DNA from: Welwitschia mirabilis
Taxonomy: Eukaryota; Gnetophyta; Gnetopsida; Welwitschiales
Assembly (NCBI GenBank): GCA_051453625.1
Contig: JBOZIK010000001.1
Coordinates: 293,468,485-293,506,310 of the forward strand
Reading direction: 5' to 3'
Length of the DNA: 37,826 bases
The notes beneath the pieces were generated by a model, which was given only the letters and a program-made list of their open reading frames with translations, had not been told where the DNA came from and ran no database searches. This document shows, in pieces, positions 1 to 9,136 of this stretch. Position numbers and translations under genes: made by a program. The first letter of the stretch is position 1, and each line of letters opens with the position of its first letter.

Positions 1-102
1 AAACCTTGACACCAAATTATCTGAACTAGCATTATCTACAACTATAATCACCATCTTACCTCCACATAGTACATGAAACCTCAACAAGTTTCTCCTCTGT
101 GT
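1..102 (-). pseudogene. Start of gypsy retropepsin (protease), degenerate
   Basis: Just past the stop that ends the gag knuckle frame, the minus strand reads QRRNLLRFHVLCGG, then VIIVVDNASSDNLVSRF, running off the window. This fits the gypsy aspartic protease, which usually has a D-[ST]-G catalytic triad in the pattern VIIDSGSSENLVS. Here the triad reads D-N-A, so the glycine and the serine/threonine position are lost and the enzyme would be inactive. In this family the protease normally follows the gag zinc knuckle, which matches the neighbour at 106-483. Only about 34 codons are visible. Confidence 0.75.
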
Positions 103-105
103 AGC

Positions 106-483
106 TTAACTAACATCTTGAGCATGTAGCACTACAGTTCTTGCAAGCTCTTGAGTTATTAACTCTTCTACTTCCGAATTTTGTTTAGCGACAGTTCTAG
201 AACTACTAGCCACCTCTTCTACTAGTGCTTTTGTTGGGGCTAATGTATGCAAACTATCTGCAGCTACTTTAGGACACTCTGCAAGACGATGTCCATATTT
301 TCCACACTTAAAACAAGCACCGCAAAAAGCGTTTGTAGGCTTACCAATGGGTCTAAAGTGTGGTACAAATCTTTCACCTCTTCCACGTCCATGAAAGGTT
401 GTTTGTTGATCTTGCCTCACGCAACTTGCATTCTGCTGATTCAAATTTTGAGCAGGATTGGTTCTTTGAGCCTGAGATTGCAT
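106..483 (-). pseudogene. Gypsy gag C-terminal region with intact zinc knuckle
   Basis: The 125-codon minus-strand frame is the nucleocapsid end of a Ty3/gypsy gag. The motif CFKCGKYGHRLAEC at residues 57-70 is a complete CX2CX4HX4C zinc knuckle, which in this family binds the packaged element RNA. Upstream are Q/N-rich sequence and a basic patch (GRGRGERF), also usual before the knuckle. The Met at 483 is probably not a true start: the capsid domain (484-748) lies directly upstream in the same reading direction, separated only by stop codons. The frame ends in a stop before the protease, whereas gag and protease are usually continuous. The knuckle is intact but the gene is broken. Confidence 0.85.
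274..315 (-). other. CCHC zinc-knuckle motif
   Basis: Residues 57-70 of the gag fragment read CFKCGKYGHRLAEC. All four zinc ligands (C57, C60, H65, C70) are present. Confidence 0.9.
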
Positions 484-748
484 TTTTCCTCCCCTTCCTC
501 TAGACTAGGTATATCCTTGATGAAATCTAGTGATGCCCCTCCTTTATAATTTCTCTTCAGCCTTTACAGCATATTGATATGCTTTCTCTACTGAGCTTGG
601 ATAGACCATAGCCATTTTGTCTTTGATAGCTGTCCTTAGGCCACTAATATATCTTGCAATGTGCTTCTCCTTGTTTTCTGTTACCTCTGTGCGAATGGTC
701 AACTTATGGAACTCCTCCGTATATTCCTTTATGGATTTCTCATTTTGC
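484..748 (-). pseudogene. Gypsy gag capsid domain, with stop codons
   Basis: From the gap edge the minus strand reads QNEKSIKEYTEEFHKLTIR, then EKHIARYISGLRTAIKDKM and SVEKAYQYAVKAEEKL, followed by a stop. This is the conserved retrotransposon gag (UBN2/Retrotrans_gag) pattern of S(V/I)xEYxxEFxxL, xxYxxGLR and the downstream coiled segment. Stops follow EEKL and again after HQGYT before the basic segment leading into the knuckle. Its upstream part lies in the 532-N gap. Capsid domains form the virus-like particle; this copy cannot make one. Confidence 0.85.
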
Positions 749-1280
749 NNNNNNNNNNNNNNNNNNNNNNNNNNNNNNNNNNNNNNNNNNNNNNNNNNNN
801 NNNNNNNNNNNNNNNNNNNNNNNNNNNNNNNNNNNNNNNNNNNNNNNNNNNNNNNNNNNNNNNNNNNNNNNNNNNNNNNNNNNNNNNNNNNNNNNNNNNN
901 NNNNNNNNNNNNNNNNNNNNNNNNNNNNNNNNNNNNNNNNNNNNNNNNNNNNNNNNNNNNNNNNNNNNNNNNNNNNNNNNNNNNNNNNNNNNNNNNNNNN
1001 NNNNNNNNNNNNNNNNNNNNNNNNNNNNNNNNNNNNNNNNNNNNNNNNNNNNNNNNNNNNNNNNNNNNNNNNNNNNNNNNNNNNNNNNNNNNNNNNNNNN
1101 NNNNNNNNNNNNNNNNNNNNNNNNNNNNNNNNNNNNNNNNNNNNNNNNNNNNNNNNNNNNNNNNNNNNNNNNNNNNNNNNNNNNNNNNNNNNNNNNNNNN
1201 NNNNNNNNNNNNNNNNNNNNNNNNNNNNNNNNNNNNNNNNNNNNNNNNNNNNNNNNNNNNNNNNNNNNNNNNNNNNNNNN
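749..1280. other. Assembly gap (532 N)
   Basis: Unknown bases. The gap should hold the N-terminal half of gag for copy 1, because capsid sequence lies on its left and the A-rich leader (minus strand) on its right. The length is not a round number, so it may be an estimated gap. Confidence 0.99.
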
Positions 1281-1291
1281 TTTTTTTTTAC

Positions 1292-1327
<36 letters not shown>

Positions 1328-1480
1328 CCTCACAAATCTCTTACTCATCTGTGTCTCTCTCTCTCTTTTTTTTTTTTAATATTTTCCCCTCTTATTCTTT
1401 TTTTATATAAAAATATCTCTTTCTCCCCCTTTTTTTTTAATAAAATAATTCTTTCTTAAAAGTCTCCTAAATAATATTTT
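1281..1480 (-). repeat. Poly-T / pyrimidine tract, A-rich leader on minus strand
   Basis: Long T runs, CT repeats and T/A-rich sequence fill this stretch. On the minus strand it is an A/G-rich leader just ahead of gag. The equivalent place in copy 2 (about 2690-2815) has the same kind of tract, so this belongs to the element and is not random low-complexity DNA. Homopolymer runs here probably caused the adjacent gap. Confidence 0.7.
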
Positions 1481-2220
1481 CTGGGTAATAATATTTTTTC
1501 CAAAAATAATTGAGGAACACGCTCACCTTTTCGGCTAACACCAATAGAGTTGATTATATAAAATTATTCATCTGTGTGGAGAGGTAGGCAGTCTCGATGA
1601 CAGGAACATAGGGCTGCGTTTGGGGGGGCACCGCATCTTACAGCAGCTATCAGAGAAGTGAGTGTGGTGGCTGCTATGTAGACTCCAAAAGAAAGTGTTA
1701 AGGCCGGCTAAACAGGAACATAGCGATAGTCTGGCTAACTGATATATGCACTAGAATCCAAGATAGATCGCAAACAGGAGAGATTGAAACCTAGCAGTCA
1801 GATGCAACTACAACGAGAGACCATCCAGTAGATTGCAGCGACGAAGGGGCGACAAACAATCTGCGCAGTGAGAGAGTTGCTGGCAAGGATGCTGCAGCGG
1901 ACTGAAGTGGAGGTAATTTGAGCGTTATGCAAGACGTCAAATACCGGCGGTCTTAGATGCAGAAGTAGAGCACCAAAGGGTAGTGCTTCTCCTTTGTACC
2001 TCTCCTTTGCATTTCTCCTTTGCACTTCTTTTCTATGCCTGGGTACCAATGAGATCTTCTTATTGACATCTTACCAAGAGTTTTGCAGTAATAGCTTTCC
2101 ACCCGAGTGACTATGCAACAAAAGTTGATCCGATGCTTCTGTCGGAAATGGTGTCTGTGCGTGTGGTAATCCCCTACCCTTCTGTAAATGTACCAATTTT
2201 GTGTGCAAATCGACTGATCT
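1481..2220 (-). other. Untranslated leader of gypsy copy 1
   Basis: This lies between the primer-binding site and gag. The part nearest the primer site (about 2071-2220) aligns by eye with about 3641-3883 of copy 2, sharing the tract TAGCTTTCCACC and the segment CGACTGATCTGGCT. No long reading frame with recognisable motifs is seen. CpG is retained here compared with the A+T-rich interior of the window. Confidence 0.5.
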
Positions 2221-2233
2221 GGCTCTGATACTA
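2221..2233 (-). promoter_or_regulatory. Primer-binding site, copy 1 (tRNA-Met type)
   Basis: The plus strand reads GGCTCTGATACTA, so the minus strand reads TAGTATCAGAGCC. This is one base from the plant retroelement initiator-Met primer site TGGTATCAGAGCC. It sits just inside the LTR end, which starts at TG 2237 on the plus strand. Confidence 0.75.
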
Positions 2234-2236
2234 GAT

Positions 2237-2414
2237 TGACAGAAAGAAGGAAACCTAGAACACAGTAGAGAAAACAGAGAGAGAGCACTAAAATTATTTC
2301 TTTTTCGATCCTTCTTCACATGCCTTTCTTACATCTTGCCCCCATATTTATAGGGCGCTTTCAGTGTAGAAATTTTGTGATATTTCCATGGGTCAGAAGG
2401 TAGTTGGGAGTTGG
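2237..2414 (-). repeat. LTR of gypsy copy 1 (R/U5 and part of U3)
   Basis: It begins next to the primer-binding site and is cut by the 100-N gap. Over 2336-2414 it matches 4015-4094 of copy 2 with about six differences in 80, nearly all transitions. A TATA box sits at 2345-2352. Only the promoter-proximal U3 is present. Confidence 0.8.
2345..2352 (-). promoter_or_regulatory. LTR TATA box, copy 1
   Basis: The minus strand reads CCTATAAATATGGGGG. TATAAATA lies about 110 bases before the primer-binding site, a normal R+U5 distance, and is conserved in copy 2 (4024-4031). It would drive leftward transcription. Confidence 0.7.
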
Positions 2415-2514
2415 NNNNNNNNNNNNNNNNNNNNNNNNNNNNNNNNNNNNNNNNNNNNNNNNNNNNNNNNNNNNNNNNNNNNNNNNNNNNNNNNNNNNNN
2501 NNNNNNNNNNNNNN
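2415..2514. other. Assembly gap (100 N)
   Basis: A run of exactly 100 N is usually a placeholder of unknown true length. It joins gag of copy 2 (right) to an LTR of copy 1 (left), so kilobases of element could be missing. Confidence 0.99.
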
Positions 2515-2672
2515 GTAGAATCCTCTCGTGGTGGTGCTTGGGCTGCTTCCACTGCCTGAAGGCGTTCTTCAATTCGTCGTAACATTTCGATGGCTCCAGC
2601 CATATCCACGTCTCTGGTGCGTGGTCTTCCTCCTCGATCTCCTCTACCACGTACATTCACCCTTGGTGGCAT
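2515..2672 (-). CDS. Gypsy gag N-terminus, partial
   Basis: The minus-strand frame starts MPPRVNVRGRGDRGG and continues with a predicted helical stretch IEMLRRIEERLQAVEAAQA, then runs into the gap after 52 open codons. The MPPR start, the Arg/Gly-rich patch and the helix are typical gag N-termini in plant Ty3/gypsy elements. ATG at 2672 is the natural start: it is preceded by the A-rich leader and follows the LTR and primer site in the expected order. No stop is seen in the visible part, so it could be less decayed than copy 1. CpG content is high compared with most of the window. Confidence 0.8.
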
Positions 2673-3883
2673 TTTGGTATTACAGCCTCTCTCTTCTTTT
2701 TAAATAATATCTCACCCTATTTCTTTCCTCTCTTTTTTTTAATAATAATTTTTTTTTATCACTACCCCCTCTTTTATTATTATTATTATTTTTTTAATAC
2801 TTCTGATAAAATACGTTGTTAAATTCCAACCCGCATAAACAAAATAGTTACTTCAATTCACGAAAACCTAAAAGCCTCGACTTCTAGATCATGACGCAAA
2901 AATGAAACCACAGAGTCCACTTTGTAGGTTCAAAGCAAATAGCTAACGTTCGGAATACAATTTGCTCTCATGCCTTGAAAAATGAACTTTACCTACCCTC
3001 GAATTCTTCAACCTTCACAGTCTTACAGATGAAATCTTCCCCGCAACCACTTGCTGCCAACCTTATCACGAAGCCCACACACAAAAACAACATACCATGT
3101 AAAACCGTAAAATAATCAAAAGTATTTCACAACCATCATGCTTAAAAGTATAATACATCAAGATTCTCCGACGCTGATCTCTCCATCTGTGGACCCCAAA
3201 GTTAGTAAATGATACACTCATCCATCATCAGCCTCGTTATGTAACACTTTATAAAACCGATTTCTGTTAATATATTTTCGTCATTGTTAAAATAAACAAA
3301 AAAGGGCACCTTTAATTTTCTCAAAACTACTCTTGACATAGCCGAGCGTCAATCGCTGAGTAGGAGTTCACGGCAGCAGCATGAACCAGGCAGACATTGA
3401 TGAACAGGCCAACAATGATCAAACGCATTCCAAAATAAACCCCTTTCGCGAACAAGAGGAAACACGCAGGCCACAGTGACTCTTCACGCAGGCTCACTGT
3501 AATCACCTCCTTTACATTTCTTTTCTGCGGAACATTTACGCCTCTTGGATACCCACAACTTATTGCTGATCTGTACAAGCGCAGTTTTAACTTGCAACTA
3601 TGTGCTAATCGGAGCTCCCCGCAAACGGCTTACGTAGAGTTTCGCAACGGTAGCTTTCCACCGAGTGACTATGTAGTGAGATGTGATCCGAGGTTCTCTG
3701 CAATTAGAGAGAAATTAATTCCGTCGAAAACGGTGTCTGCTAAATTCGATTTTTCGGACACCACAAAAGTGTCGTCAACAGATGACGTGCTTGCAAAGCT
3801 CACTTCAAGTCTAGTAAAATCAATACCCACGAGTGCGGTAAGCCATTGTCCTGCTGCAAATTTGTCTGCACATCGACTGATCT
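2673..3883 (-). other. Untranslated leader of gypsy copy 2
   Basis: About 1.2 kb lie between the primer site and the gag start. The part next to gag (2690-2815) has T-rich runs and a short TTA/ATT repeat near 2773-2790, equivalent to the A-rich leader of copy 1. Reading frames of 83 codons (3327-3578, minus) and 99 codons (3592-3891, plus) show no known motif, and the second runs antisense up to the primer site. Both look like chance frames. Confidence 0.5.
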
Positions 3884-3896
3884 GGCTTTGATACCA
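3884..3896 (-). promoter_or_regulatory. Primer-binding site, copy 2 (tRNA-Met type)
   Basis: The plus strand reads GGCTTTGATACCA, so the minus strand reads TGGTATCAAAGCC, one base from the usual plant tRNA-Met primer site. The LTR end (TG at 3900) follows after three bases. Confidence 0.8.
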
Positions 3897-4023
3897 AATT
3901 GAAGCATAGGAGGAGACACAAGACGAAAGCGGAAAGCGGTAGACAAAATACAGGGAGAGAGGAAAACCAATTCTTTTACTTAATCGATCCTTCTTCGCCT
4001 ACCTTTCTTTCATCCTGCCCCCA

Positions 4024-4031
4024 TATTTATA
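4024..4031 (-). promoter_or_regulatory. LTR TATA box, copy 2
   Basis: TATAAATA on the minus strand, in a block that is nearly identical to the same site in copy 1. Confidence 0.7.
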
Positions 4032-4300
4032 GGGCGTTTTCAATGTAGAAATTTCATGATATTTCCATGGTTCAGAAGGTAGTTGGGAGTTGGCTATTGA
4101 ATTTTACATGGAAGCTTCGATTTACAAGCAGAAATTCAACAATATCAGGCAATGCAGATGATTTGGTTGAAAAATATGAGTTTAAAATGTGAATGGTGGA
4201 CTTTCTAATGTGATGTCCACATCAATATCGAAAATCATGTTTCCTGTATTTCTCATTTTGGCAAATGTTGCATCTTTCTGTCTGCAGAGGAATTTTCCCC

Positions 4301-4476
4301 AGATTTTGCATTTCAAAAATTTAGTATAACTAAACTATTTCATGTAACTCATTCCAATTTAGTGTAACTATACTATTTTTTAAAGCATTAAAAAGAATAT
4401 AGCGTTTTACATTATTTCTCTAGATTTTGCCTTTTGAAAATTTAATGCAACTATACTATTTCATGAAACTCATTCC
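4301..4476. repeat. Direct repeat, 121-bp period, in LTR U3
   Basis: Bases 4301-4355 and 4422-4476 align by eye end to end. Both start AGATTTTGC and share an ACTATTTCATG core and an ACTCATTCC end. A third partial unit (AATTTAGTGTAACTATACTA) begins at 4356. Repeats in this position in other LTRs can act as enhancers; here that is inference only. Confidence 0.65.
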
Positions 4477-4500
4477 CTTTCATAATGTTTGGGAATTCGA

Positions 4501-5105
4501 AGTTTCTTATAAAAATTCTGTTCACTGAAAAAAATCTTTCTTCTATTTCTATCAAATTTTCTAATTTGATATCCTTTAAACTGGTAATATGTTAAAATAT
4601 CATTAATCCACTATAATAGACGATGGTTGTGTGTTTCATCTCCTAAAAAATTATACCAAAAAAAAGATGTTTTACTAGATCTGGTTTATGATAAACACCA
4701 GAGAGTTCCTTTTCATTAACTAATTCATCTCCAAAGAGATTTTAACTCTAATTATAAAGCGTGTATTATGACTGAATATAAAGTACTACTTATATTTAAA
4801 AAATCATATTCAAATAATCACTTCTACATGAAAAGTCATACCAATAACCCATGTAATCTATAATCCATGATTTTCCATCAATTTCAATCATTATAGAATT
4901 TGATATTGTTATTCCATTTTGAAAATAATCCTTCTAGGAAAACTTTAAAAAGAAGCAAAGAGTCTAATAAACAAAAAAATTCACATTTTATTTTTCTAGA
5001 CACTTCCTAATGGTGGAGCACTACTCCCATGGTTTTGACTTTGGGTTTTTGAATTTAATTCTTAGAGGGATCTTTCAACAAGAAAGGAAAAGGAACACGA
5101 AAAAA
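4501..5105. other. A+T-rich stretch, no gene seen
   Basis: No reading frame, RNA gene or element motif could be supported. It lies between the gypsy LTR and the primer-like site of the next LTR-like repeat, so it could include leader sequence of the latter. Confidence 0.4.
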
Positions 5106-5109
5106 AAAT

Positions 5110-5121
5110 CCTTTGATACCA
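5110..5121 (-). promoter_or_regulatory. Primer-site-like sequence beside repeat A copy 1
   Basis: The plus strand reads CCTTTGATACCA (minus TGGTATCAAAGG), followed by TTTGTTACAC, so a TG LTR end would start at 5124. This is the same arrangement as at 3884-3900. Confidence 0.5.
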
Positions 5122-5835
5122 TTTGTTACACAATTATGTAGGACTTGAAAGTGAAAAAGAATAAGCAATAAATGGATAATGAATCAAAAATATAGATAAT
5201 TAAAAGAAACTTATTTTGTTTATATTCTTTCTAGTGTAATCCTACATAAGAATGTAGATCTCTTTATTATCGTGAATGTCAAGGACATATGTCATCTTTT
5301 AATAGCTAAGTATGATCCATTCATATATTTTCTTCAATACATACTTTCCTTCTTACAAAATTACATAATCGTGTAAAGTTGGTACCAACATACAACACTA
5401 TCAATTACATTAGTATAACAATGCACACAATAATATTTAATATAAGAGACAAGGGACAATGGATACTATTTCATGAATTATTGAAAAAATTAATTTCTTT
5501 TTTCTTTTTATTTTCTAGTTTGCTACAAATCTTGTTGAGCAATGATGGAGGTAATTCCTAAAAGCTATAATACAATCCTTGGCTACATTAATATTTTATG
5601 TAATAGAAAAATTTGAGCATTATCTTGAAGACATTCCAAAGGTAGATTAAGAATCTCTTCATTTGAAAAAGACATTAAAAATTATTAATGATGCTATACA
5701 CTTATTATCATAGTTACACAAGCAAAAGTAAAATTTTGAGGAGAGGTATACATTTGTTCCATTCATTTGGAATCAAATTTATTTTCCTTTTTTCTTTGCT
5801 TTTCCTCTCTCTCTTTTTGGATGGAGATGGAAAAT
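5122..5835 (-). repeat. LTR-like repeat A, copy 1
   Basis: This roughly 700-bp block recurs in the same orientation at 35824-36540. Shared anchors include GTCAAGGACATATGT, ATCCATTCATATATTTTCTT, GTAAAGTTGGTA, ACTATCAATTACATTAGTAT and GAGCATTATCTTGAAGACAT. Each copy begins beside a primer-site-like sequence, so I read it as an LTR in minus orientation. Its right edge is placed where similarity between the copies stops. Frames of 60 and 82 codons inside it are not supported as genes. Confidence 0.7.
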
Positions 5836-6189
5836 ATGTTATCCAACATGATTTCTATTCTCCTATCCTATTGGTTTTTGTAGTTAAAGTGGGCAATGGA
5901 CTAGAAGAAACTAAAGGTGCATGTCAAGCAATCTAGGTAGATTACCCCATTGGGATACTATTTGAATGATGCTAGTAAGTGGACTATACAGAATATTTGA
6001 AAGAAGTACTATAACCCATAACATCCATCATGTTAAGAAAAAAAATTAAACTTTAGATCAAATTCACTTATCATATCATGAAATAATAATAAAATTACTA
6101 TAAATTATTAAATGATATTACAAAAAATTAAGACTTACTCTAGAATCAATGTTACATTCTTCTTCTCCTTCCCTCTTGAAACGAACATG
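5836..6189. other. A+T-rich stretch, no gene seen
   Basis: It contains the end of a short open frame from repeat A and no recognisable motif. It could be the remaining part of the LTR in copy 1, since copy 2 is cut at the matching point by other sequence. Confidence 0.35.
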
Positions 6190-6330
6190 CAAGGGAATAT
6201 TGGGGGAAATTGATATTCATAAAAGAAATAGAAATGTATACAGAAATCCATAGATAGAGGTGAGAAGAAACCATTCAGGAGCTCACCTTAGGAACATATT
6301 CCTTTCAGATAAAATAAACACAATTAAAAG
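6190..6330 (-). other. Probable LINE C 3' end
   Basis: The minus strand ends in TTTCTTTTATGAATATCAAT, which resembles the tails of plant LINEs, and the block is richer in G+C than its surroundings. No clear poly-A tract is kept, so this end is tentative. Confidence 0.35.
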
Positions 6331-6739
6331 GGGTAATACCAGAAAAAGGTAGCCAACTAAAACTTCAAAAAAAGAAGAAACAAAATAATACCAAAAAAAA
6401 AGTAACTATTTTTAAGATCTAGTTTCCATCAAATCATCTATTAAAAGATTCAAATATTAATCCTCCAAAAGAAATTTTTGATTTCATGTCATTAGTTAAA
6501 GTTAAGCTATAGATCAAGATTTGAGAATGATATTTCCTAAAAGAATTGTTGCATTGACATCTAAGAGCATCTTTAAGAATCTCATATGTAATGCTCATAT
6601 AAGGATTAAAAGTACAAAAACAAATTAATAGTTTACTATTCTATTATAGGTAATCTTGTCATTGATTACTTTGAAAATTAATCTAAACTATTTCAATTTT
6701 CATTGCTAATAACATAGCTAAATTTTGAGTCCAAATATT

Positions 6740-6875
6740 TTTAAACATGCTAGAAATAGTTAGCATGGCCACATAATGAACATTTGATCTTCTTATTATA
6801 AAAATGTTATAAATGTTAACTAAGAGATAGTCCCTTATGAGAAGGAAACCATATGAAAACCTTGATCTTGAAAAG
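6740..6875 (-). pseudogene. LINE C zinc-binding RT domain (zf-RVT)
   Basis: The minus strand reads FKIKVFIWFPSHKGLS, then HFYNKKIKCSLCGHANYF. This is the zf-RVT domain at the C-terminus of plant L1 ORF2, whose pattern is KxxxFxWxxxxxxxxT followed by CxxCxxxxE(T/D)xxHLFxxC. The first Cys pair is present; the later His/Cys ligands lie in decayed sequence. It follows the RT segments in the expected order. Confidence 0.75.
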
Positions 6876-7149
6876 TTTAGAGTGTTCTACATCCTCTTAA
6901 AGATTTTTGGTAAATTAACAATGTTTCCTCCACCATTTTTTTTTTTTTATAAAAGCCTAGTCTAATCAATATCCTCTAAAAGAGAAGTACAAATGTCTAT
7001 AACTAAAATATTTACTATCCTTTAAGTTTATCAATTAATTAAATTCGAGAAATTCATAGATTATGTGGAAACTTAATCAATTATTCAAAATGATTTTTAT
7101 TACATACAAATATGAGACTACATAGAACTAATCACAACATAACCATTGC

Positions 7150-7860
7150 AACAATAGACAAAATACTTTTCCTTTATATAAAAAAAAATAGAGTTTTACA
7201 ATTGTAGAGTGAACAAAATGAAATTACTAAATTCTTAACTAAGATCTTTATTTTAAACAACAGTCCCATAAAATCTAAAAAGGAATCATCCCCACCTATA
7301 TTCTTAGATTTTTAGTTAATAAAATACATATAGTATTAGAAATATTCAAAAGTCACATAATATATTTAGACACCATCTACAGATGTAAATTAAAATTTTC
7401 TTTCCAAGATTGAAAATCAAAACAAGAATGGATGACCAGTTTAATGGTAAGATCAAGACCTTGCTTATGCAAATCTATAATTCCAATACTAGCGATTTAA
7501 TTAAAAGAATACATTTCTTCCAATAAACTCTAGTTAATCCTTTTTTATGGGTGAGTATGTCATTAAAAAATCTAACAACATGGATGTGCATACATAAAAA
7601 GCATTGAACAAGGAATCATAAAGCTTAAAAGTAAAGTATACTAGCTAAAAGAATGGGTTTTACTAATACTCAATACCTTGCTAAGGTACTACCCTATTTT
7701 GTAATCTCTCAATTTTTTCCTTAATTTTTTGAAGTGCATACTTCCAATGTGCATTTTGAAAACCAACAAGAGAAGTCATAATTTTCAATGATCTCAAGCA
7801 TTTCTTTAGTTAAATCAAAGTAATTTGCATATCCAAACTTTGATCATTAGGAGCATGCTA
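7150..7860 (-). pseudogene. LINE C reverse transcriptase, C-terminal part
   Basis: Minus-strand frames read IKEKIERLQNR (the I..RL..W segment), HKKGLTRVYWKKC (like KKGxHxVxWxxxC), GIIDLHKQGLDLTIKLV (like GGLGIxDLxxxNxALxxKxxW), and VGDDSFLDFMG followed by SFCSLYNC (like VGDGxxxxFWxDxW...FPRLY). Together these are the post-palm region of plant L1 ORF2. Stops and shifts interrupt every segment. Confidence 0.75.
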
Positions 7861-9136
7861 CTAGTTGCTAATAATATTAAAGTTGTTCTAATTAACTTTG
7901 GAAGTAAACACTATATAAAATACCAAAATTACAGACTAATTAGTACTGACATTATCATTTGTGTGTTATAGTATTAAAAAGAATATCATCATCTACTTGG
8001 TAAATCAATTCCTTAAAACAAGATATTATGCTTGAATTTTCTAAGCAAGTAAGCTAAAGTTAATAAAGCTATAATACATAAAAAAGGGAAAAAATAATAA
8101 CCTTATTAAATAGAGCATTTCAAAGAAAAGGTCTCAAATCTAGTTTCAGTTATTAAAATCATAGTGGATGCATTAACTCAAAAATATTAATATGTTGAAT
8201 AAATTAATTGTTTAACTATAAGTGATCTAGAAGCTTAAAAAGATACACCTAGCTTACTATGTCATAAGCATTATAATAATAGATATTTGACTTTAAATTT
8301 TTATAATAACTTTAAGATAATCATATCTACTAAGGGAATTTCCAATTTTATTCCCTTTACCTTTATGGTCAATAATTTCAAGATGAAAATCACAAAGAAA
8401 TTTCATCTATCTTCTTTACCTAACATTTAACTTTGATTGAGTAAAAATGAATTTTAGAATCTTGTGATTGTTTTGTATTTAAATTTTAACATCATAGAGA
8501 TAAATTTCCATAATTTTCAAGAAAAAATTACTATGGTTCCTTTTAAGATCTTTGATAGGATAATTTCTCTTATGCTTCTGAAGATATCCTGCTTCATAAT
8601 GTCTTATGATTTTATCACCCAACCCACACCCTTTAAGTGGGAAAAAACATTAAGGAAATCACAACAAGATAAGAGAAGACTAGTTGCCATTAAAAACCAA
8701 AGTATACTAGAGAATAGAGATAAAGGGGATTCAATGATTATGAGCTTGAACCAGGACTTGAAATACAAGCTTAATAGAATAGAGAAGTTGTACCTTGCGT
8801 TGAATACATAAAGAAATATACTTGCACTTTTGAAATAAATATTTATTAGGGATCTACCATGATTTATGAAGGAAGAAACATCTGATAAAGTTCCATAGTA
8901 TTTTCACTTCTTGCCTTAAGTAATATAGATGATTGAAAAGAACATAATGAAATGAAAGATTGCTATAGCTAAATAATGTCCATAATTAATCCAAGCACAA
9001 AGTAGAGAGGACTCCTTAGCATGATAGTGGGAATACCATATGAGTAATACACTAATCTATTTTGAGTCATTAACCTAAAGGAAGGCCTTACTAGAGAATA
9101 AAAAAAGAAAAACATAGATGTTTCTACTTGGTAATT
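7861..9136. other. Probable foreign insert inside LINE C, with a 115-codon ORF
   Basis: In plant L1 ORF2 the catalytic FADD block and the I..RL..W block are usually about 100 residues apart. Here they are about 1.7 kb apart (9441 and about 7740), leaving about 1.3 kb unexplained. No terminal repeats or target duplication could be seen. The segment holds an open frame on the opposite strand (8464-8811). Simple expansion by small insertions cannot be excluded. Confidence 0.4.
8464..8811 (+). CDS. Unrecognised 115-codon ORF
   Basis: This is an uninterrupted plus-strand frame in a region where most frames are short. The first 55 residues are hydrophobic and Ile/Leu-rich. The second half is charged (PFKWEKTLRKSQQDKRRL and later SLNQDLKYKLNRIEKLYL), with a likely helical end. 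The PFKWE...helix layout is loosely like the linker between endonuclease and RT in plant L1 ORF2, but that is a weak resemblance. It lies in the probable insert within LINE C. There is no sign of promoter or introns, so I treat it as a possible gene relic. Confidence 0.2.
   Translation: MIVLYLNFNIIEINFHNFQEKITMVPFKIFDRIISLMLLKISCFIMSYDFITQPTPFKWEKTLRKSQQDKRRLVAIKNQSILENRDKGDSMIMSLNQDLKYKLNRIEKLYLALNT

Larger units (their letters stand above)
1..2414 (-). mobile_element. Ty3/gypsy retrotransposon, 5' part (copy 1)
   Basis: Reading the minus strand from right to left gives LTR end (2414-2237), primer-binding site (2233-2221), a leader, a 532-N gap, gag capsid (748-484), gag zinc knuckle (483-106) and the start of the protease (102-1). 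This order is that of a Ty3/gypsy element; the rest of pol would lie beyond the left edge. Stops inside gag and a changed protease motif show that it is dead. The LTR is cut on the right by a 100-N gap. It is the same family as the copy at 2515-4500, with about 92% identity by eye over the best-matching 80 bases of the LTR. Confidence 0.85.
2515..4500 (-). mobile_element. Ty3/gypsy retrotransposon, 5' part (copy 2)
   Basis: On the minus strand the order is LTR (about 4500-3900), primer-binding site (3896-3884), leader, and the first 52 codons of gag (2672-2515), cut by the 100-N gap. It is the same family as copy 1 and in the same orientation. The U3 boundary on the right is not clear, so 4500 is an estimate. 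Confidence 0.8.
3900..4500 (-). repeat. LTR of gypsy copy 2
   Basis: It starts TGAAGCATAGG next to the primer site. It contains a TATA box (4024-4031) and, further out in U3, a partial direct repeat with 121-bp period (4301-4476). The sequence turns A+T-rich beyond about 4500, where I place a soft boundary. Confidence 0.65.

Noticed and set aside
247-549. 100-codon plus-strand frame
   Set aside because: It is the antisense of the gypsy gag knuckle, which has a clear CCHC motif on the minus strand.
617-1459. Long open frames across the 532-N gap on both strands
   Set aside because: Most residues come from N; the remainder is poly-T or antisense gag.
3592-3891. 99-codon plus-strand frame ending at the primer site
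   Set aside because: No motif; it is antisense to the gypsy leader and ends inside the primer-binding site, so it is best explained as chance.
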